Source of the DNA: Thalassobaculum_A sp040219615
Lineage (GTDB): Bacteria > Pseudomonadota > Alphaproteobacteria > Thalassobaculales > Thalassobaculaceae
DNA length: 64,000 nt
Direction: 5' to 3'
NCBI RefSeq assembly: GCF_040219615.1
Contig: NZ_JAVJSE010000010.1
Location: 453,194-517,193, forward strand
Shown: positions 51,342-59,939 of the stretch, in pieces
Numbering within the stretch: position 1 is the stretch's first letter
Layout: each line of letters opens with the position of its first letter
Program-made: the position numbers and the translations under genes
The notes under the pieces: generated by a model
Seen by the model: the letters and a program-made list of their open reading frames with translations, nothing else
What the model was told of the DNA's origin: nothing
Databases searched by the model: none

Positions 51342-52211
51342 CTACCCGAACGCCTTGGACAGCTGGTTCAGCCGCATGAACCGGCTGTAGACCACGACCA
51401 CCACGCCCAGCAGCACCAGCAGGGCGAACGACAGGGTCGCCCCCATCGGCCAGTTCAGCTCCGACAGCACCGCGTCGTAGATCAGGTTGCCGAACAGGAA
51501 GTCGTCGGGACCGCCCAGGATCAGCGGCGTCACGTAGCTGCCGGCGGTCAGCACGAAAACCAGCAGGCAGCCGGCGGCCAGCCCGGGCAGCGACAGCGGC
51601 AGCGTGACCTCGAGGAAGGCCTGCCAGGGCGTGCAGCCCAGGGTGCGGGCGGCCGGCTCCAGGTTGCGGTCGATGCCCTCCAGGCTGACGTAGACGTTCA
51701 GGATCATGTACGGCAGGAAGACGTGGATGAACCCGACCACGACGGCGAACTCGTTGAACATCATCTGCAGCGGCTCGTCGATCAGGCCGAGCCAGAGCAG
51801 CAGGCCGTTGATCGCACCCTGGTTCCCCATGATGTGGATCCAGGAGAGGGTGCGGATGATGAAGCTGACCCAGAACGGCAGGATCAGCAGGAGCAGCAGC
51901 AGCCATTTGTGGCGGAACCGCGTGTTGGCGATGAAATACGCCGGGACGTAGCCCAGCAGCGCCGCCAGCGCGGTGACGATCAGCGACAGCCGGAAGGTCT
52001 TCCAGATCGCCTGGTGGTAGTAGCCGTCGGTCAGCAGTTCCTGCCAGTTGCCGAACTGGAAGGCCACCCGGTCGAGGCCGAGGTCGATGTTCTCGTAGAA
52101 CGAATAGACCAGGATGAACGACATCGGCACGACCACCAGCAAGGCGATCGCCAGCAGTGCCGGAGACAGCAGGTACCAGGGCCGGAGATCTCGCTCGTAT
52201 GCCTGCGCCAT
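51342..52211 (-). CDS. Polyamine-type ABC transporter permease (PotB family)
   Basis: A 289-residue permease. The start at 52211 (MAQAYERDLRPWYLLSPALLAIALLVVVP) gives the usual PotB N-terminus; a longer in-frame start at 52274 lacks family text and overlaps the promoter region. The coupling loop is ARTLGCTPWQAFLEVTLPLSLPG near residue 185. It is the first gene of the transporter operon and is divergent from a LysR regulator. Confidence 0.92.
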   Translation of the reverse strand: MAQAYERDLRPWYLLSPALLAIALLVVVPMSFILVYSFYENIDLGLDRVAFQFGNWQELLTDGYYHQAIWKTFRLSLIVTALAALLGYVPAYFIANTRFRHKWLLLLLLILPFWVSFIIRTLSWIHIMGNQGAINGLLLWLGLIDEPLQMMFNEFAVVVGFIHVFLPYMILNVYVSLEGIDRNLEPAARTLGCTPWQAFLEVTLPLSLPGLAAGCLLVFVLTAGSYVTPLILGGPDDFLFGNLIYDAVLSELNWPMGATLSFALLVLLGVVVVVYSRFMRLNQLSKAFG

Positions 52212-52286
52212 CGGGTGTCGCGCACTCCGCTGCTTGCACGGTCCGGGCGACAGACCGTCGGCGAAGTATCGCAACCACCGGATTTA

Positions 52287-52309
52287 TTGTACAAATTGAT
52301 ATTACCAAT
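52287..52309. promoter_or_regulatory. Palindromes in the PotB-LysR divergent promoter
   Basis: TTGTACAA (52287-52294) is a perfect 8-base palindrome. Immediately next to it, ATTGATATTACCAAT (52295-52309) has inverted ATTG/CAAT ends and the T-N11-A spacing of a LysR box. The stretch is AT-rich and lies just before the LysR start, so it is a good operator candidate for control of the amine transport operon. Confidence 0.55.
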
Positions 52310-52329
52310 CAACCACATTGCCTAGATTT

Positions 52330-53304
52330 ATGAACAACGCCCGTGTCGACCTGTCCGAGAAGTTCGTCGGCGAACTCGACTGGAACCTGCTGCGGACCTT
52401 CGTGGTGATCGTCCAGGAGGGTGGGATAACCGCCGCCGCCCATCGGCTGCTGCTGCGCCAGCCGACCGTCAGCCTGGCCCTGCAGCGCCTCGAGAGCCGG
52501 ATCGGCAGCCGCCTGATCGACCGCGGCCGCGGAGCGTTCCGGGTGACCGCCGCCGGCCGCGAGCTGTACCGGGAATGTGTGGAGATCTACGGCAGCGTCG
52601 CCCGGCTTGCCGAGGTCGCGACCACGGCGTCGCGCGAGGTCTCCGGCAACGTGCACGTCTCGTTGGCCAGCCACGTCATCACGCCGCTGCTGGACGACAC
52701 CATCACCGCCTTCCACGCGGCGCATCCCGGCGCCACCTACCGGATCAAGATCGAGACCAGCGCCGACGTCGCCCGCAGCGTCCAGGAATCGAGCGCCAGC
52801 CTCGGCATCTGCCTGGTCAACAAGCGGCTGCCGCAGCTCGACTACGAGGTCATCTACCGGGAGTTCTTCGGGTTCTTCTGCGGGCCGCCGCATCCGCTGT
52901 TCGGGCGCGCCGGCCTGACCCTCGAGGACCTGCGCGGCCAGGCGGCGGTGTCTTTCGACACCGACTATGTGGGCGACGCGCTCCGCCCTGTGGCGCTGCT
53001 GCGCCGGCAATACGAACTCGGCCAGCCGGTGGTCGGGCAGTCGCCGCATCTGGAGGAGGTGCGGCGCATGATCCTGTGCGGGCTCGGGATCGGACCGCTG
53101 CCGATCCATGTGATGGAGCGCGACATCCGGGACGGCCTGCTGTGGCGACTTCCGCCGTACCGCAAGCCGCCGGCCATCGACATCTATCTGGTGACCAATC
53201 CGCGCCGCGCCCTGAACCGCGCCGAGGCCGGGTTCATCGCCGCTCTGCGCCGCCGCATCGCCGACACCCCGATCGCCGAGCGGACCTACGCCGGATCGGC
53301 GTAG
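52330..53304 (+). CDS. LysR-family transcriptional regulator
   Basis: A 324-residue LysR regulator. The helix-turn-helix is LDWNLLRTFVVIVQEGGITAAAHRLLLRQPTVSLALQRLESRIG. The effector domain runs from about residue 105. The ATG at 52330 is preferred; a TTG 12 bp upstream is possible but weak. It is divergent from the polyamine-type transporter operon, its likely target. The hexaheme cytochrome gene follows on the same strand. Confidence 0.9.
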   Translation: MNNARVDLSEKFVGELDWNLLRTFVVIVQEGGITAAAHRLLLRQPTVSLALQRLESRIGSRLIDRGRGAFRVTAAGRELYRECVEIYGSVARLAEVATTASREVSGNVHVSLASHVITPLLDDTITAFHAAHPGATYRIKIETSADVARSVQESSASLGICLVNKRLPQLDYEVIYREFFGFFCGPPHPLFGRAGLTLEDLRGQAAVSFDTDYVGDALRPVALLRRQYELGQPVVGQSPHLEEVRRMILCGLGIGPLPIHVMERDIRDGLLWRLPPYRKPPAIDIYLVTNPRRALNRAEAGFIAALRRRIADTPIAERTYAGSA

Positions 53305-53392
53305 GCGGCGCCCCAACGCCCCCCGGCTGAATTTTCATCCCCGGTCTGCTATTTTTGCTCCACACGACGGACAACGCAGCGGGGGAACCACC

Positions 53393-56134
53393 ATGCGGAT
53401 CACGGCACCGGTTGCGGCGACGCTGCTCGCCCTGCTCCTGGCGTTCACCGCCTCGCCTCTGGCCGCCGCCGGCGAGCCGTCGGCGCGCTGCGGCCCGCTG
53501 CCGAAGCCGTCGGACGGCAAGGCGGCGTTCGACGCCGCGCTGATCGACTTCCTCGGCGACTTCCGGACCGGCAGCCCGGAGCCCTGCTTCAAGCTGCTGG
53601 GCTGGAAGGCCGACGGGGTGCGCCGGCCGTCCGGTCCGGTGTTCGTCGACCCACGCTCGGGCGCCCTGCAGAGCGCCGGCACCCACGGTGCCGGGCACAT
53701 GCGGGTGTGGTACTCGCCGGAGGTGATCGGCTGGCTCGAGCGCGGCCGCGACGGCCGGGTGCCGGACGGCGGGGTGATCGTCAAGGCGATGTTCAAGCGC
53801 CAGCCGCCGGGCTTCGAGGACATGGCGTTCAGCGGCTACGCGATCATGGTGATGGACCATGCCGGGTCATGGGACGGCTGGTACTACGCCGACGGGGCGC
53901 CGTCCGGCGTGCCGACCGAGGCCAGCGCGACCGCGCCCTACGGCTTCTACGACTACAACAGCTTCGGCCAGTACTGCGTCAACTGCCACGCCTCGGCGGT
54001 CGACAACAACACCTTCGCGACCCTGCGCAATCTGCGCGTGCCGGACGAGCTGCCGAACACCAACGAGGCGCCGCTGTGGTTCGCGACCATCATCCCGACC
54101 ATGCCGGTCCAGACGCTCGACACCCTGGCGCGCTACGCCACGCCGCACGAGCACGGCGCCGCGGCAGGCGGCCCGGCGCTGCACGCCCCCGATGCGGCAC
54201 CGGCCTTCGACCCCGACGTGTTCGACCACTATCCGGCGGTGCCGCCCGGCTATGTCGCGGCGAAGCCGAAGCCGTTCCCCTACGAGTCCTACGACCACGT
54301 CCCACAGGGCCCGCAGCCCGCCGGGCACCGGCCGTTCCTGACCTCCGACCAGTGCATCGGCTGCCACAACGCCACGGTCAACAACGACTCGCTGCCGAAC
54401 ATGACCCTGCAGGTCCGGGCCGCCGGCGCACCGGCCGACTCGCTGCCGCAGCGCATCAACCTCTCGCCCTATGCCGAGTGGCGCTACTCGATGATGGGGC
54501 TGTCGGGCCGCGACCCGATCTTCTACGCCCAGCTCGAGACCGAGCGGAACCTGCATCCGGAGCTGGCCGACGTCATCGACAACAAGTGCCTGTCATGCCA
54601 CGGGGTGATGGGCCAGCGCACCTACGTCCACGACAACGGGCCGGAGGCGCTGTTCACCCACCAGATGGTCATGGCCGACCCGACGACCGCCGATCCCGAG
54701 GCCCGTCGCTACGGCGCGCTGGCCCGCGACGGCGTGTCCTGCATGGTCTGCCACCGCATCGAGGCCGACGGTCTCGGCACGCCGGCCACCTACACCGGGC
54801 AGTTCAAGGTCTCGGCCGACGCGACGAAGATCTACGGTCCCTACAAGGAGGTCGTCGAGAAGCCGATGCAGCATGCCATCGGCCTGACGCCGGAATTCCA
54901 GCCGCAGATCAGGAGTTCGGAATTGTGCGGCTCGTGCCACACCGTGTTCACGCCGTCGCTCGACGTCGACCGGCCCTATACCCGCGCCGAGTTCGACGAG
55001 ATGGCGAAGACCGGCAAGGGCGTGTTCCACGAGCAGACCACCTATCTCGAATGGAAGAACAGCGCGTTCTCGGGACAGCTCGCCGGTAGCGCCGGCGCCG
55101 TTCGGTCCTGCCAGGACTGCCACATGCCCAATACCTTCGGCGCCAAGTCGCTGGCGTTCCGGATCGCGTCGATCGAGGACGAGAATTTCCCGTTCGTCGA
55201 CGAACGGCTGCCGCCGAAAGACCTGCACATGCGCGTGCGCGGCCGCGACCCGGCGTCCGGCGATCGTTATTCCCGGCACTCGCTGCACGGCATCAACGCC
55301 TTCGCCGGTGCCTTCTTCGAGCAGTTCCCCTGGCTCCTCGGAGTCGGCCGCGGCGACCCGATGACCGGGTTGGCCAGCGGGCCGGTGAACGCCCGGAGCG
55401 TGGCGGAGATGGCGGCGTCGCAGACCGCCGATGTGACGATCCCCTCCTTCGAGGTGCGGGGCGGCACGGTGTTCGCGGAGGTGGCGGTGCGCAACCTGAC
55501 CGGCCACAAGTTCCCGTCCGGTGTCGGCTTCCGCCGCGCCTTCCTGGAGTTCACGGTCATGGCCGACGGCGTGCCGGTCTGGACCTCCGGCGGCACCGAC
55601 CGCAACGGCGTGATCGGCACCCGGGCGGCCGGCGCCTTCGTGCCGCTGCCCAGCGAGTTCTGGACCGACAACGCCTACCAGCCGCACTACGAGACCGTCA
55701 CCGACCCGAACCAGGTGCAGATCTACGAGGAGGTCGCGACCGACAGCAGGGGCGACATCACCTCCAGCTTCCTGGCGCTGCGCAAGGTGCTGAAGGACAA
55801 CCGGCTGCAGCCGCGCGGCTGGTCGGCCGACGGCCCGGACGCGGCGATCACCGCGCCGCGCGGCGGGGCCGCCGACGACCCGGCCTATGTCGACGGCAGC
55901 GGCGGCGACACCGTGCGCTACGTCGCCGAACTGCCGGCCGGCACCACCGGCCGGATCACCGCCCGCGCCATCCTCTACTACCAGGCGATCCCGCCGCACT
56001 ACCTGAACCAGCGGATGCGCTGGCTCGGCCAGGAGGCGTCCGACCGACTCGCCTGGTTCGTCCAGAACGTCTCGCTCGGCGGCCGCACGGCGGACTGGAA
56101 GCTGCGGGTGGCGTCGGCGCACGCGGCCGAATAG
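53393..56134 (+). CDS. Large exported multiheme (six CxxCH) cytochrome c
   Basis: A 913-residue protein with a signal peptide (residues 1-25, LLALLLAFTASPLAAAG). Six CxxCH heme motifs are visible in order: CVNCH, CIGCH, CLSCH, CMVCH, CGSCH and CQDCH, spread over residues about 195-580. The last third (about 680-913) has no heme motif and looks like a beta-rich domain (RNLTGHKFPSGVGFRRAFLEFTV). That segment matches a fold seen next to multiheme cytochromes. No partner redox gene is adjacent; an electron-transfer role in the periplasm is inferred. The function is unknown. Confidence 0.88.
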   Translation: MRITAPVAATLLALLLAFTASPLAAAGEPSARCGPLPKPSDGKAAFDAALIDFLGDFRTGSPEPCFKLLGWKADGVRRPSGPVFVDPRSGALQSAGTHGAGHMRVWYSPEVIGWLERGRDGRVPDGGVIVKAMFKRQPPGFEDMAFSGYAIMVMDHAGSWDGWYYADGAPSGVPTEASATAPYGFYDYNSFGQYCVNCHASAVDNNTFATLRNLRVPDELPNTNEAPLWFATIIPTMPVQTLDTLARYATPHEHGAAAGGPALHAPDAAPAFDPDVFDHYPAVPPGYVAAKPKPFPYESYDHVPQGPQPAGHRPFLTSDQCIGCHNATVNNDSLPNMTLQVRAAGAPADSLPQRINLSPYAEWRYSMMGLSGRDPIFYAQLETERNLHPELADVIDNKCLSCHGVMGQRTYVHDNGPEALFTHQMVMADPTTADPEARRYGALARDGVSCMVCHRIEADGLGTPATYTGQFKVSADATKIYGPYKEVVEKPMQHAIGLTPEFQPQIRSSELCGSCHTVFTPSLDVDRPYTRAEFDEMAKTGKGVFHEQTTYLEWKNSAFSGQLAGSAGAVRSCQDCHMPNTFGAKSLAFRIASIEDENFPFVDERLPPKDLHMRVRGRDPASGDRYSRHSLHGINAFAGAFFEQFPWLLGVGRGDPMTGLASGPVNARSVAEMAASQTADVTIPSFEVRGGTVFAEVAVRNLTGHKFPSGVGFRRAFLEFTVMADGVPVWTSGGTDRNGVIGTRAAGAFVPLPSEFWTDNAYQPHYETVTDPNQVQIYEEVATDSRGDITSSFLALRKVLKDNRLQPRGWSADGPDAAITAPRGGAADDPAYVDGSGGDTVRYVAELPAGTTGRITARAILYYQAIPPHYLNQRMRWLGQEASDRLAWFVQNVSLGGRTADWKLRVASAHAAE

Positions 56135-56159
56135 ACGGGCCGGCCGCGCCCGTCGGCCG

Positions 56160-56732
56160 TCAGTCCCGGAAGTCCGGCACGCCGGCGCCGATGTCGATGT
56201 AGTCCCGGCGGGCGACGCTCATGATCTGCAGCTCGTCCAGCTCGATCGAGGAATAGTCGCGCTCGCGGCCCGTGCTCGAGCAGGCATAGGCCAGGCTGGC
56301 GGCGCCGTCTTCCCCGCGGACCGGCAGGGCGATCGCCTCTCGCGTCATGACGCGGCCGGAGCGGCTGATCGACCGGAGCTGCGCCAGCATGCCGGCCGGC
56401 TGCTCGCATACCAGGAACAGCGCCCGCGATGCCTTCGGGCGGCGCGCCTCCTCGACGAAGTCCAGGTAGTTGCGCCCGGTGATGTCCTGGCCGTAGTCGT
56501 CGATGACCGCCGAGCCGACCAGCCGCAGCTTCACGGTCTCGGGCGACACTAGCTCGTGGATCACGATGTTCGGCAGAAGCCGTGGCACCTCCTCCGGACG
56601 AAACGCCTCGCGCCGGGGAATCAGGTCGACCTTGGGCAGCGAGGACCAGTACCCGGCGAACAGCCGCGAGCACTCCGCCAGGACTTCCAGTCCGTCGAGG
56701 ATGTCCGCGGCTCCCGTCAAGCCGGCCCTCAC
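56160..56732 (-). CDS. PAS_5-family PAS-domain protein, copy 1
   Basis: A 190-residue PAS-type protein: LFAGYWSSLPKVDLIPRREAFRPEEVPRLLPNIVIHELVSPETVKLRLVGSAVIDDYGQDITGRNYLDFV. This is the alphaproteobacterial PAS_5 pattern (RLVGSAVxDxxGxDxTGxNxLDF). The C-terminus ends IDIGAGVPDFRD, as in its neighbour. There is no ATG in frame at the domain start; GTG at 56732 matches the length of the paralogue, and a TTG lies further upstream. No output domain is present, so it may sense a ligand or bind another protein. Confidence 0.8.
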   Translation of the reverse strand: MRAGLTGAADILDGLEVLAECSRLFAGYWSSLPKVDLIPRREAFRPEEVPRLLPNIVIHELVSPETVKLRLVGSAVIDDYGQDITGRNYLDFVEEARRPKASRALFLVCEQPAGMLAQLRSISRSGRVMTREAIALPVRGEDGAASLAYACSSTGRERDYSSIELDELQIMSVARRDYIDIGAGVPDFRD

Positions 56733-56813
56733 GAGATTATTTCCATTTTGAGGAGAGAATAGCACGCAGGACGGAACGAACGGCAACGGACAATCCTGTC
56801 GACGGTGGCGCCC

Positions 56814-57374
56814 TCAATCCCGGAAGTCGGGCCGGCCGGCACCGATGTCGATGTAGAAGCGCTGCATGACGTTCATGATCTTCAGATGGTCGCCCTCGGC
56901 GGTCGTGTAGTCGCGTTCGCGGGCCGGGCTCGAGCAGAAGTAGACGAGGTTGGCGACGTCGCCGTCGCCGCGCATCGGGAAGGCGATCGATTCCCGGGTC
57001 AGGATCCGGCCGGCCCGGGTCACCGAGCGCAGCTGGACCAGCATGCCGGCCGGGTGCTCGCACACCTCGAAGATCGCCCGCGACGCCTTCGGCCGGCGCG
57101 CCTCGTCGACGAAGTCCAGGTAGTTGCGGCCGGTGATCTCCTGGCCGTAGTCCTCGATCACCGCCGAGCCGACCAGTCGCAGCCGCAGCATTTCCGGCGA
57201 CACCAGTTCGTGGATCACCATGTTCGGCAGCAGCCGCGGGACCTCCTCCGGCCGGAACGCGTCCCGCCGCGGAATCAGGTCGAATTTCGGCAGCGCCTCC
57301 CAGTACTCGGCGAAGGCCCGCGAACGGTCCTCCGTGATCACCACCCCGTCGAGGATCCCCGAGGTCCCTGGCAT
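56814..57374 (-). CDS. PAS_5-family PAS-domain protein, copy 2
   Basis: A 186-residue paralogue of the gene just downstream, highly similar over the full length (FDLIPRRDAFRPEEVPRLLPNMVIHELVSPEMLRLRLVGSAVIEDYGQEITGRNYLDFVDEARRPKASR). The ATG at 57374 has a GAGGAGG site. It precedes copy 1 on the same strand with an 81-bp gap, so the two are probably one transcription unit arisen by tandem duplication. Its ligand and role are unknown. Confidence 0.85.
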   Translation of the reverse strand: MPGTSGILDGVVITEDRSRAFAEYWEALPKFDLIPRRDAFRPEEVPRLLPNMVIHELVSPEMLRLRLVGSAVIEDYGQEITGRNYLDFVDEARRPKASRAIFEVCEHPAGMLVQLRSVTRAGRILTRESIAFPMRGDGDVANLVYFCSSPARERDYTTAEGDHLKIMNVMQRFYIDIGAGRPDFRD

Positions 57375-57504
57375 CCGCCGCCTCCTCGAACGGACGTTGC
57401 TGGCGAGCGAGCCTATCACGTCCCCGCCGTCGGCACCCGTACGTGTCGACGCCCGGCAACCGCTGGGCTAAGACTGCGCTCTCACCTCGCCGCGGGAGGC
57501 GGCT

Positions 57505-58395
57505 CTGTCCGACACCGGATATCTCGACGACAGCCGACGCGGGACCGGCATCCTGCTGATGGTCGCGGCCTTCCTGCTGTTCACCTTCCTGGACACCTCG
57601 GCCAAGCTGCTGGCCGAGGAGATGAACAGCCTGCAGATCGTGTGGGCGCGCTTCGTCGGCCACGCGGTGCTGGTGGCGGCCGTGCTGCTGCCGCGCAAGG
57701 GCACCCGGGTGCTGGCCTCGTCGAACCTGAAGCTGCAGATCGTCCGCTCGGCCTTCCTGTTCCTGTCGACGATCTTCAATTTCTTCGCGCTGCGCTACCT
57801 GCCGCTGGCCACCACTTCGTCGATCATGTTCACCATCCCGCTGCTGGTCGCGGCACTCTCGGTGCCGCTGCTCGGCGAGAGGGTCGGCTGGCGGCGCTGG
57901 ACGGCGATCGCGGTCGGCTTCGTCGGCGTGCTGATCATCGTCCGGCCGGCCGGGGCCACCCTGCACTGGGCGATCGGGCTGTCGCTGTGCAACGTGGTGG
58001 CGGTCTCGCTGTACCAGATCGCCACCCGCAAGCTGGCGGCGCGCGACCACTCCGACACGACGTCGCTGTACTCGCCGCTGTTCGGGACGGTGGTGCTGCT
58101 GCCGCTGCTGCCGTTCATCTGGGAAGCCCCGTCCGGATGGTTCGCCTGGACGCTGCTGTGCCTGCTCGGGGTGTTCGGCGGGGTCGGCCACTGGCTGCTG
58201 ATCATCGCCCATCGGTTCGCCCCGGCCTCGCTGCTCGCGCCGTTCAGCTACACCGCGATCCTGTGGATGACCGCCTCCGGCTACCTGGTGTTCGGGCATC
58301 TGCCGGACCGATGGACGGTGGCCGGCGCCGCGGTGGTGATCGCCAGCGGCCTGTACGTGTTCCACCGCGAGCAGCTCCGCAAGGCGGGAAGCTGA
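57505..58395 (+). CDS. EamA/DMT-superfamily transporter, probably CTG-initiated
   Basis: A 296-residue (from CTG) ten-helix membrane transporter with two EamA repeats: ILLMVAAFLLFTFLDTSAKLLAEEMNSLQIVWARF at the start and SFLFLSTIFNFFALRYLPLATTSSIMFTIPLLVAALSVPLLGERVGWRRW mid-protein. The only in-frame ATG (57559) would cut into the first helix's family-conserved leader. GGGAGG sits 7 bases before the CTG at 57505, which starts L-SDTGYLDDSRRGTGILLM, a normal cytoplasmic lead-in. I therefore favour the CTG start. The substrate is unknown. Confidence 0.82.
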   Translation: MSDTGYLDDSRRGTGILLMVAAFLLFTFLDTSAKLLAEEMNSLQIVWARFVGHAVLVAAVLLPRKGTRVLASSNLKLQIVRSAFLFLSTIFNFFALRYLPLATTSSIMFTIPLLVAALSVPLLGERVGWRRWTAIAVGFVGVLIIVRPAGATLHWAIGLSLCNVVAVSLYQIATRKLAARDHSDTTSLYSPLFGTVVLLPLLPFIWEAPSGWFAWTLLCLLGVFGGVGHWLLIIAHRFAPASLLAPFSYTAILWMTASGYLVFGHLPDRWTVAGAAVVIASGLYVFHREQLRKAGS

Positions 58396-58462
58396 CGGTG
58401 CGCGCTTGAGCGGCGAGCCCCCGGCTCCTAGGCTGCCGGTCCCACCCACCCCGGAGTCCGCC

Positions 58463-59239
58463 ATGCCCGTCACGACCTCGCTGTTCGACCTGACCGGCCG
58501 CACCATCCTGATCACCGGCGCCTCGCGCGGCATCGGCTTCGCGATGGCCCGGGCCTGCGCCGAGCACGGCGCCCGGGTCGTGCTGAACGGCCGCGACCCG
58601 AAGACCCTGGCCGAGAAGGTCGACGCGCTGGCCGCCGACGGCCACGACGCCGAGGGCGAGGCGTTCGACGTCACCGACGAGCCGGCGGCGATCGCCGCCC
58701 TCGACCGCATCGTCAACCGGCACGGCGGGCTGTACGGGCTGATCGCCAATGCCGGGGTGCAGCACCGGGTGCCGGTGCTGGAGTTCCCGACCGAGGACTT
58801 CCGGCGGGTGGTGGAGACCAACCTGACCGCCTGCTTCGTGCTCGGCCGCGAGGCGGCGAAGCGGATGATCGCGACCGGCGCCGGCGGCAGCATCATCAAC
58901 ACCGTGTCGATGCTCGGCCCGATGGCGCGGCCGACGGTGCCGGCCTATATCGCCGCCAAGGAGGGCCTGCGCGCCCTGACCCGGGCGATGGCGGTGGAGC
59001 TCGGCGGGAGGGGCGTGCGGGTCAACGCGGTCGCCCCCGGCTACGTCGCCACCGAGATGAACACCGCCTTGCTCGACAACAAGGAGTTCAATGCCTGGGT
59101 AGTCGGCCGCACCCCGATGGGCCGCTGGGCGAAGCCGGAGGAACTGGGCGGTGCCGCGGTCTACCTGATGAGCCCGGCCGGCGCCTTCGTCAGCGGCCAC
59201 GTGCTGAACGTCGACGGCGCCATGAGCGTCGCCGTGTAG
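58463..59239 (+). CDS. SDR-family dehydrogenase (gluconate 5-dehydrogenase-like)
   Basis: A 258-residue short-chain dehydrogenase. The cofactor motif is TGASRGIGFAMA near residue 17, the structural NAG is in LIANAGVQHRVP near 92, and the catalytic Ser and Tyr-x-x-x-Lys are in INTVSMLG and PAYIAAKEG near 140-160. The NRHGGLYGLIANAG and MNTALLDNKEFNAWV text resembles gluconate 5-dehydrogenase-type SDRs. It follows the DMT transporter gene by 67 bp on the same strand. Confidence 0.9.
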   Translation: MPVTTSLFDLTGRTILITGASRGIGFAMARACAEHGARVVLNGRDPKTLAEKVDALAADGHDAEGEAFDVTDEPAAIAALDRIVNRHGGLYGLIANAGVQHRVPVLEFPTEDFRRVVETNLTACFVLGREAAKRMIATGAGGSIINTVSMLGPMARPTVPAYIAAKEGLRALTRAMAVELGGRGVRVNAVAPGYVATEMNTALLDNKEFNAWVVGRTPMGRWAKPEELGGAAVYLMSPAGAFVSGHVLNVDGAMSVAV

Positions 59240-59836
59240 CTACCGCAGCACCGTGTACGCCACCGACGCCAGCAGCAGTCCGGCCAGCGACCAGTTCATC
59301 GCCCGGCCGGTGCGCGGGTTGCGCAGCACCGACGAGAAGCCGGACCCGATGCCGAGCCAGGCGGTGTTGACGGTGACGTTCACGCCGATCAGCGCCGCGA
59401 TCTTCAGGGCGGTATCCAGGACCGGATCCCCCGGCACGATGCTGCCGCTGGCGTAGACCGCGCCGATGGCGGCGTAGGCCTTGGGGTTCACCAGCGACAG
59501 CAGGTAGCCGCCGGCGGTGGTCGGCTCCCTGCCCGGCTCGGCCGCGGTCCGCACCACCGGGGCGGTGGCGATCCTCCAGGCGAGGTACAGCAGGTAGGCC
59601 AGCCCGACCGCGGTCAGCACCGGCACCGCGGCCGGCAGCGCCAGCACCATCCCGGTGATACCGGTCGCGACCATCAGCAGGACCGTCGAGTTGCCGAGCA
59701 GGATGCCCGCCAGGTAGGGCAGGCCGCGCCGGAACCCGAAGGTCGAGCCGGTCGCGGCCAGGCTGACGATCGCCGGGCCGGGGCTGCCCATCAGCGGCAG
59801 CGCCACCGTGAGCAGGGCGACGGTGTTCTCGAGCAT
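59240..59836 (-). CDS. LysE/RhtB-family amino acid exporter
   Basis: A 198-residue membrane protein with six predicted helices and the family start LLTVALPLMGSPGPAIVSLAATGSTFGFRRGLPYLAG, where PGPA is the LysE/RhtB motif. It probably exports an amino acid or a derivative. Its stop directly abuts the SDR stop (convergent, no gap). The 516 bp beyond its start are occupied by the repeat array. Confidence 0.9.
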   Translation of the reverse strand: MLENTVALLTVALPLMGSPGPAIVSLAATGSTFGFRRGLPYLAGILLGNSTVLLMVATGITGMVLALPAAVPVLTAVGLAYLLYLAWRIATAPVVRTAAEPGREPTTAGGYLLSLVNPKAYAAIGAVYASGSIVPGDPVLDTALKIAALIGVNVTVNTAWLGIGSGFSSVLRNPRTGRAMNWSLAGLLLASVAYTVLR

Positions 59837-59939
59837 TCGGGGGATCCGGGCAGGACGGGACGGCGGGACCCGCGATCATACGGCCGGCGGCACCGGCGTC
59901 CAGCCTGGCCGTCGGTTCGCGGACACCAGCCGTCGCTCC

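Noticed and set aside
49162..52308. One 1048-residue protein joining the binding protein to upstream sequence
   Set aside because: Only the last 387 residues match a family, starting at the ATG at 50325 with its own signal peptide. The rest is antisense or out-of-frame text through the permease genes and the REP element.
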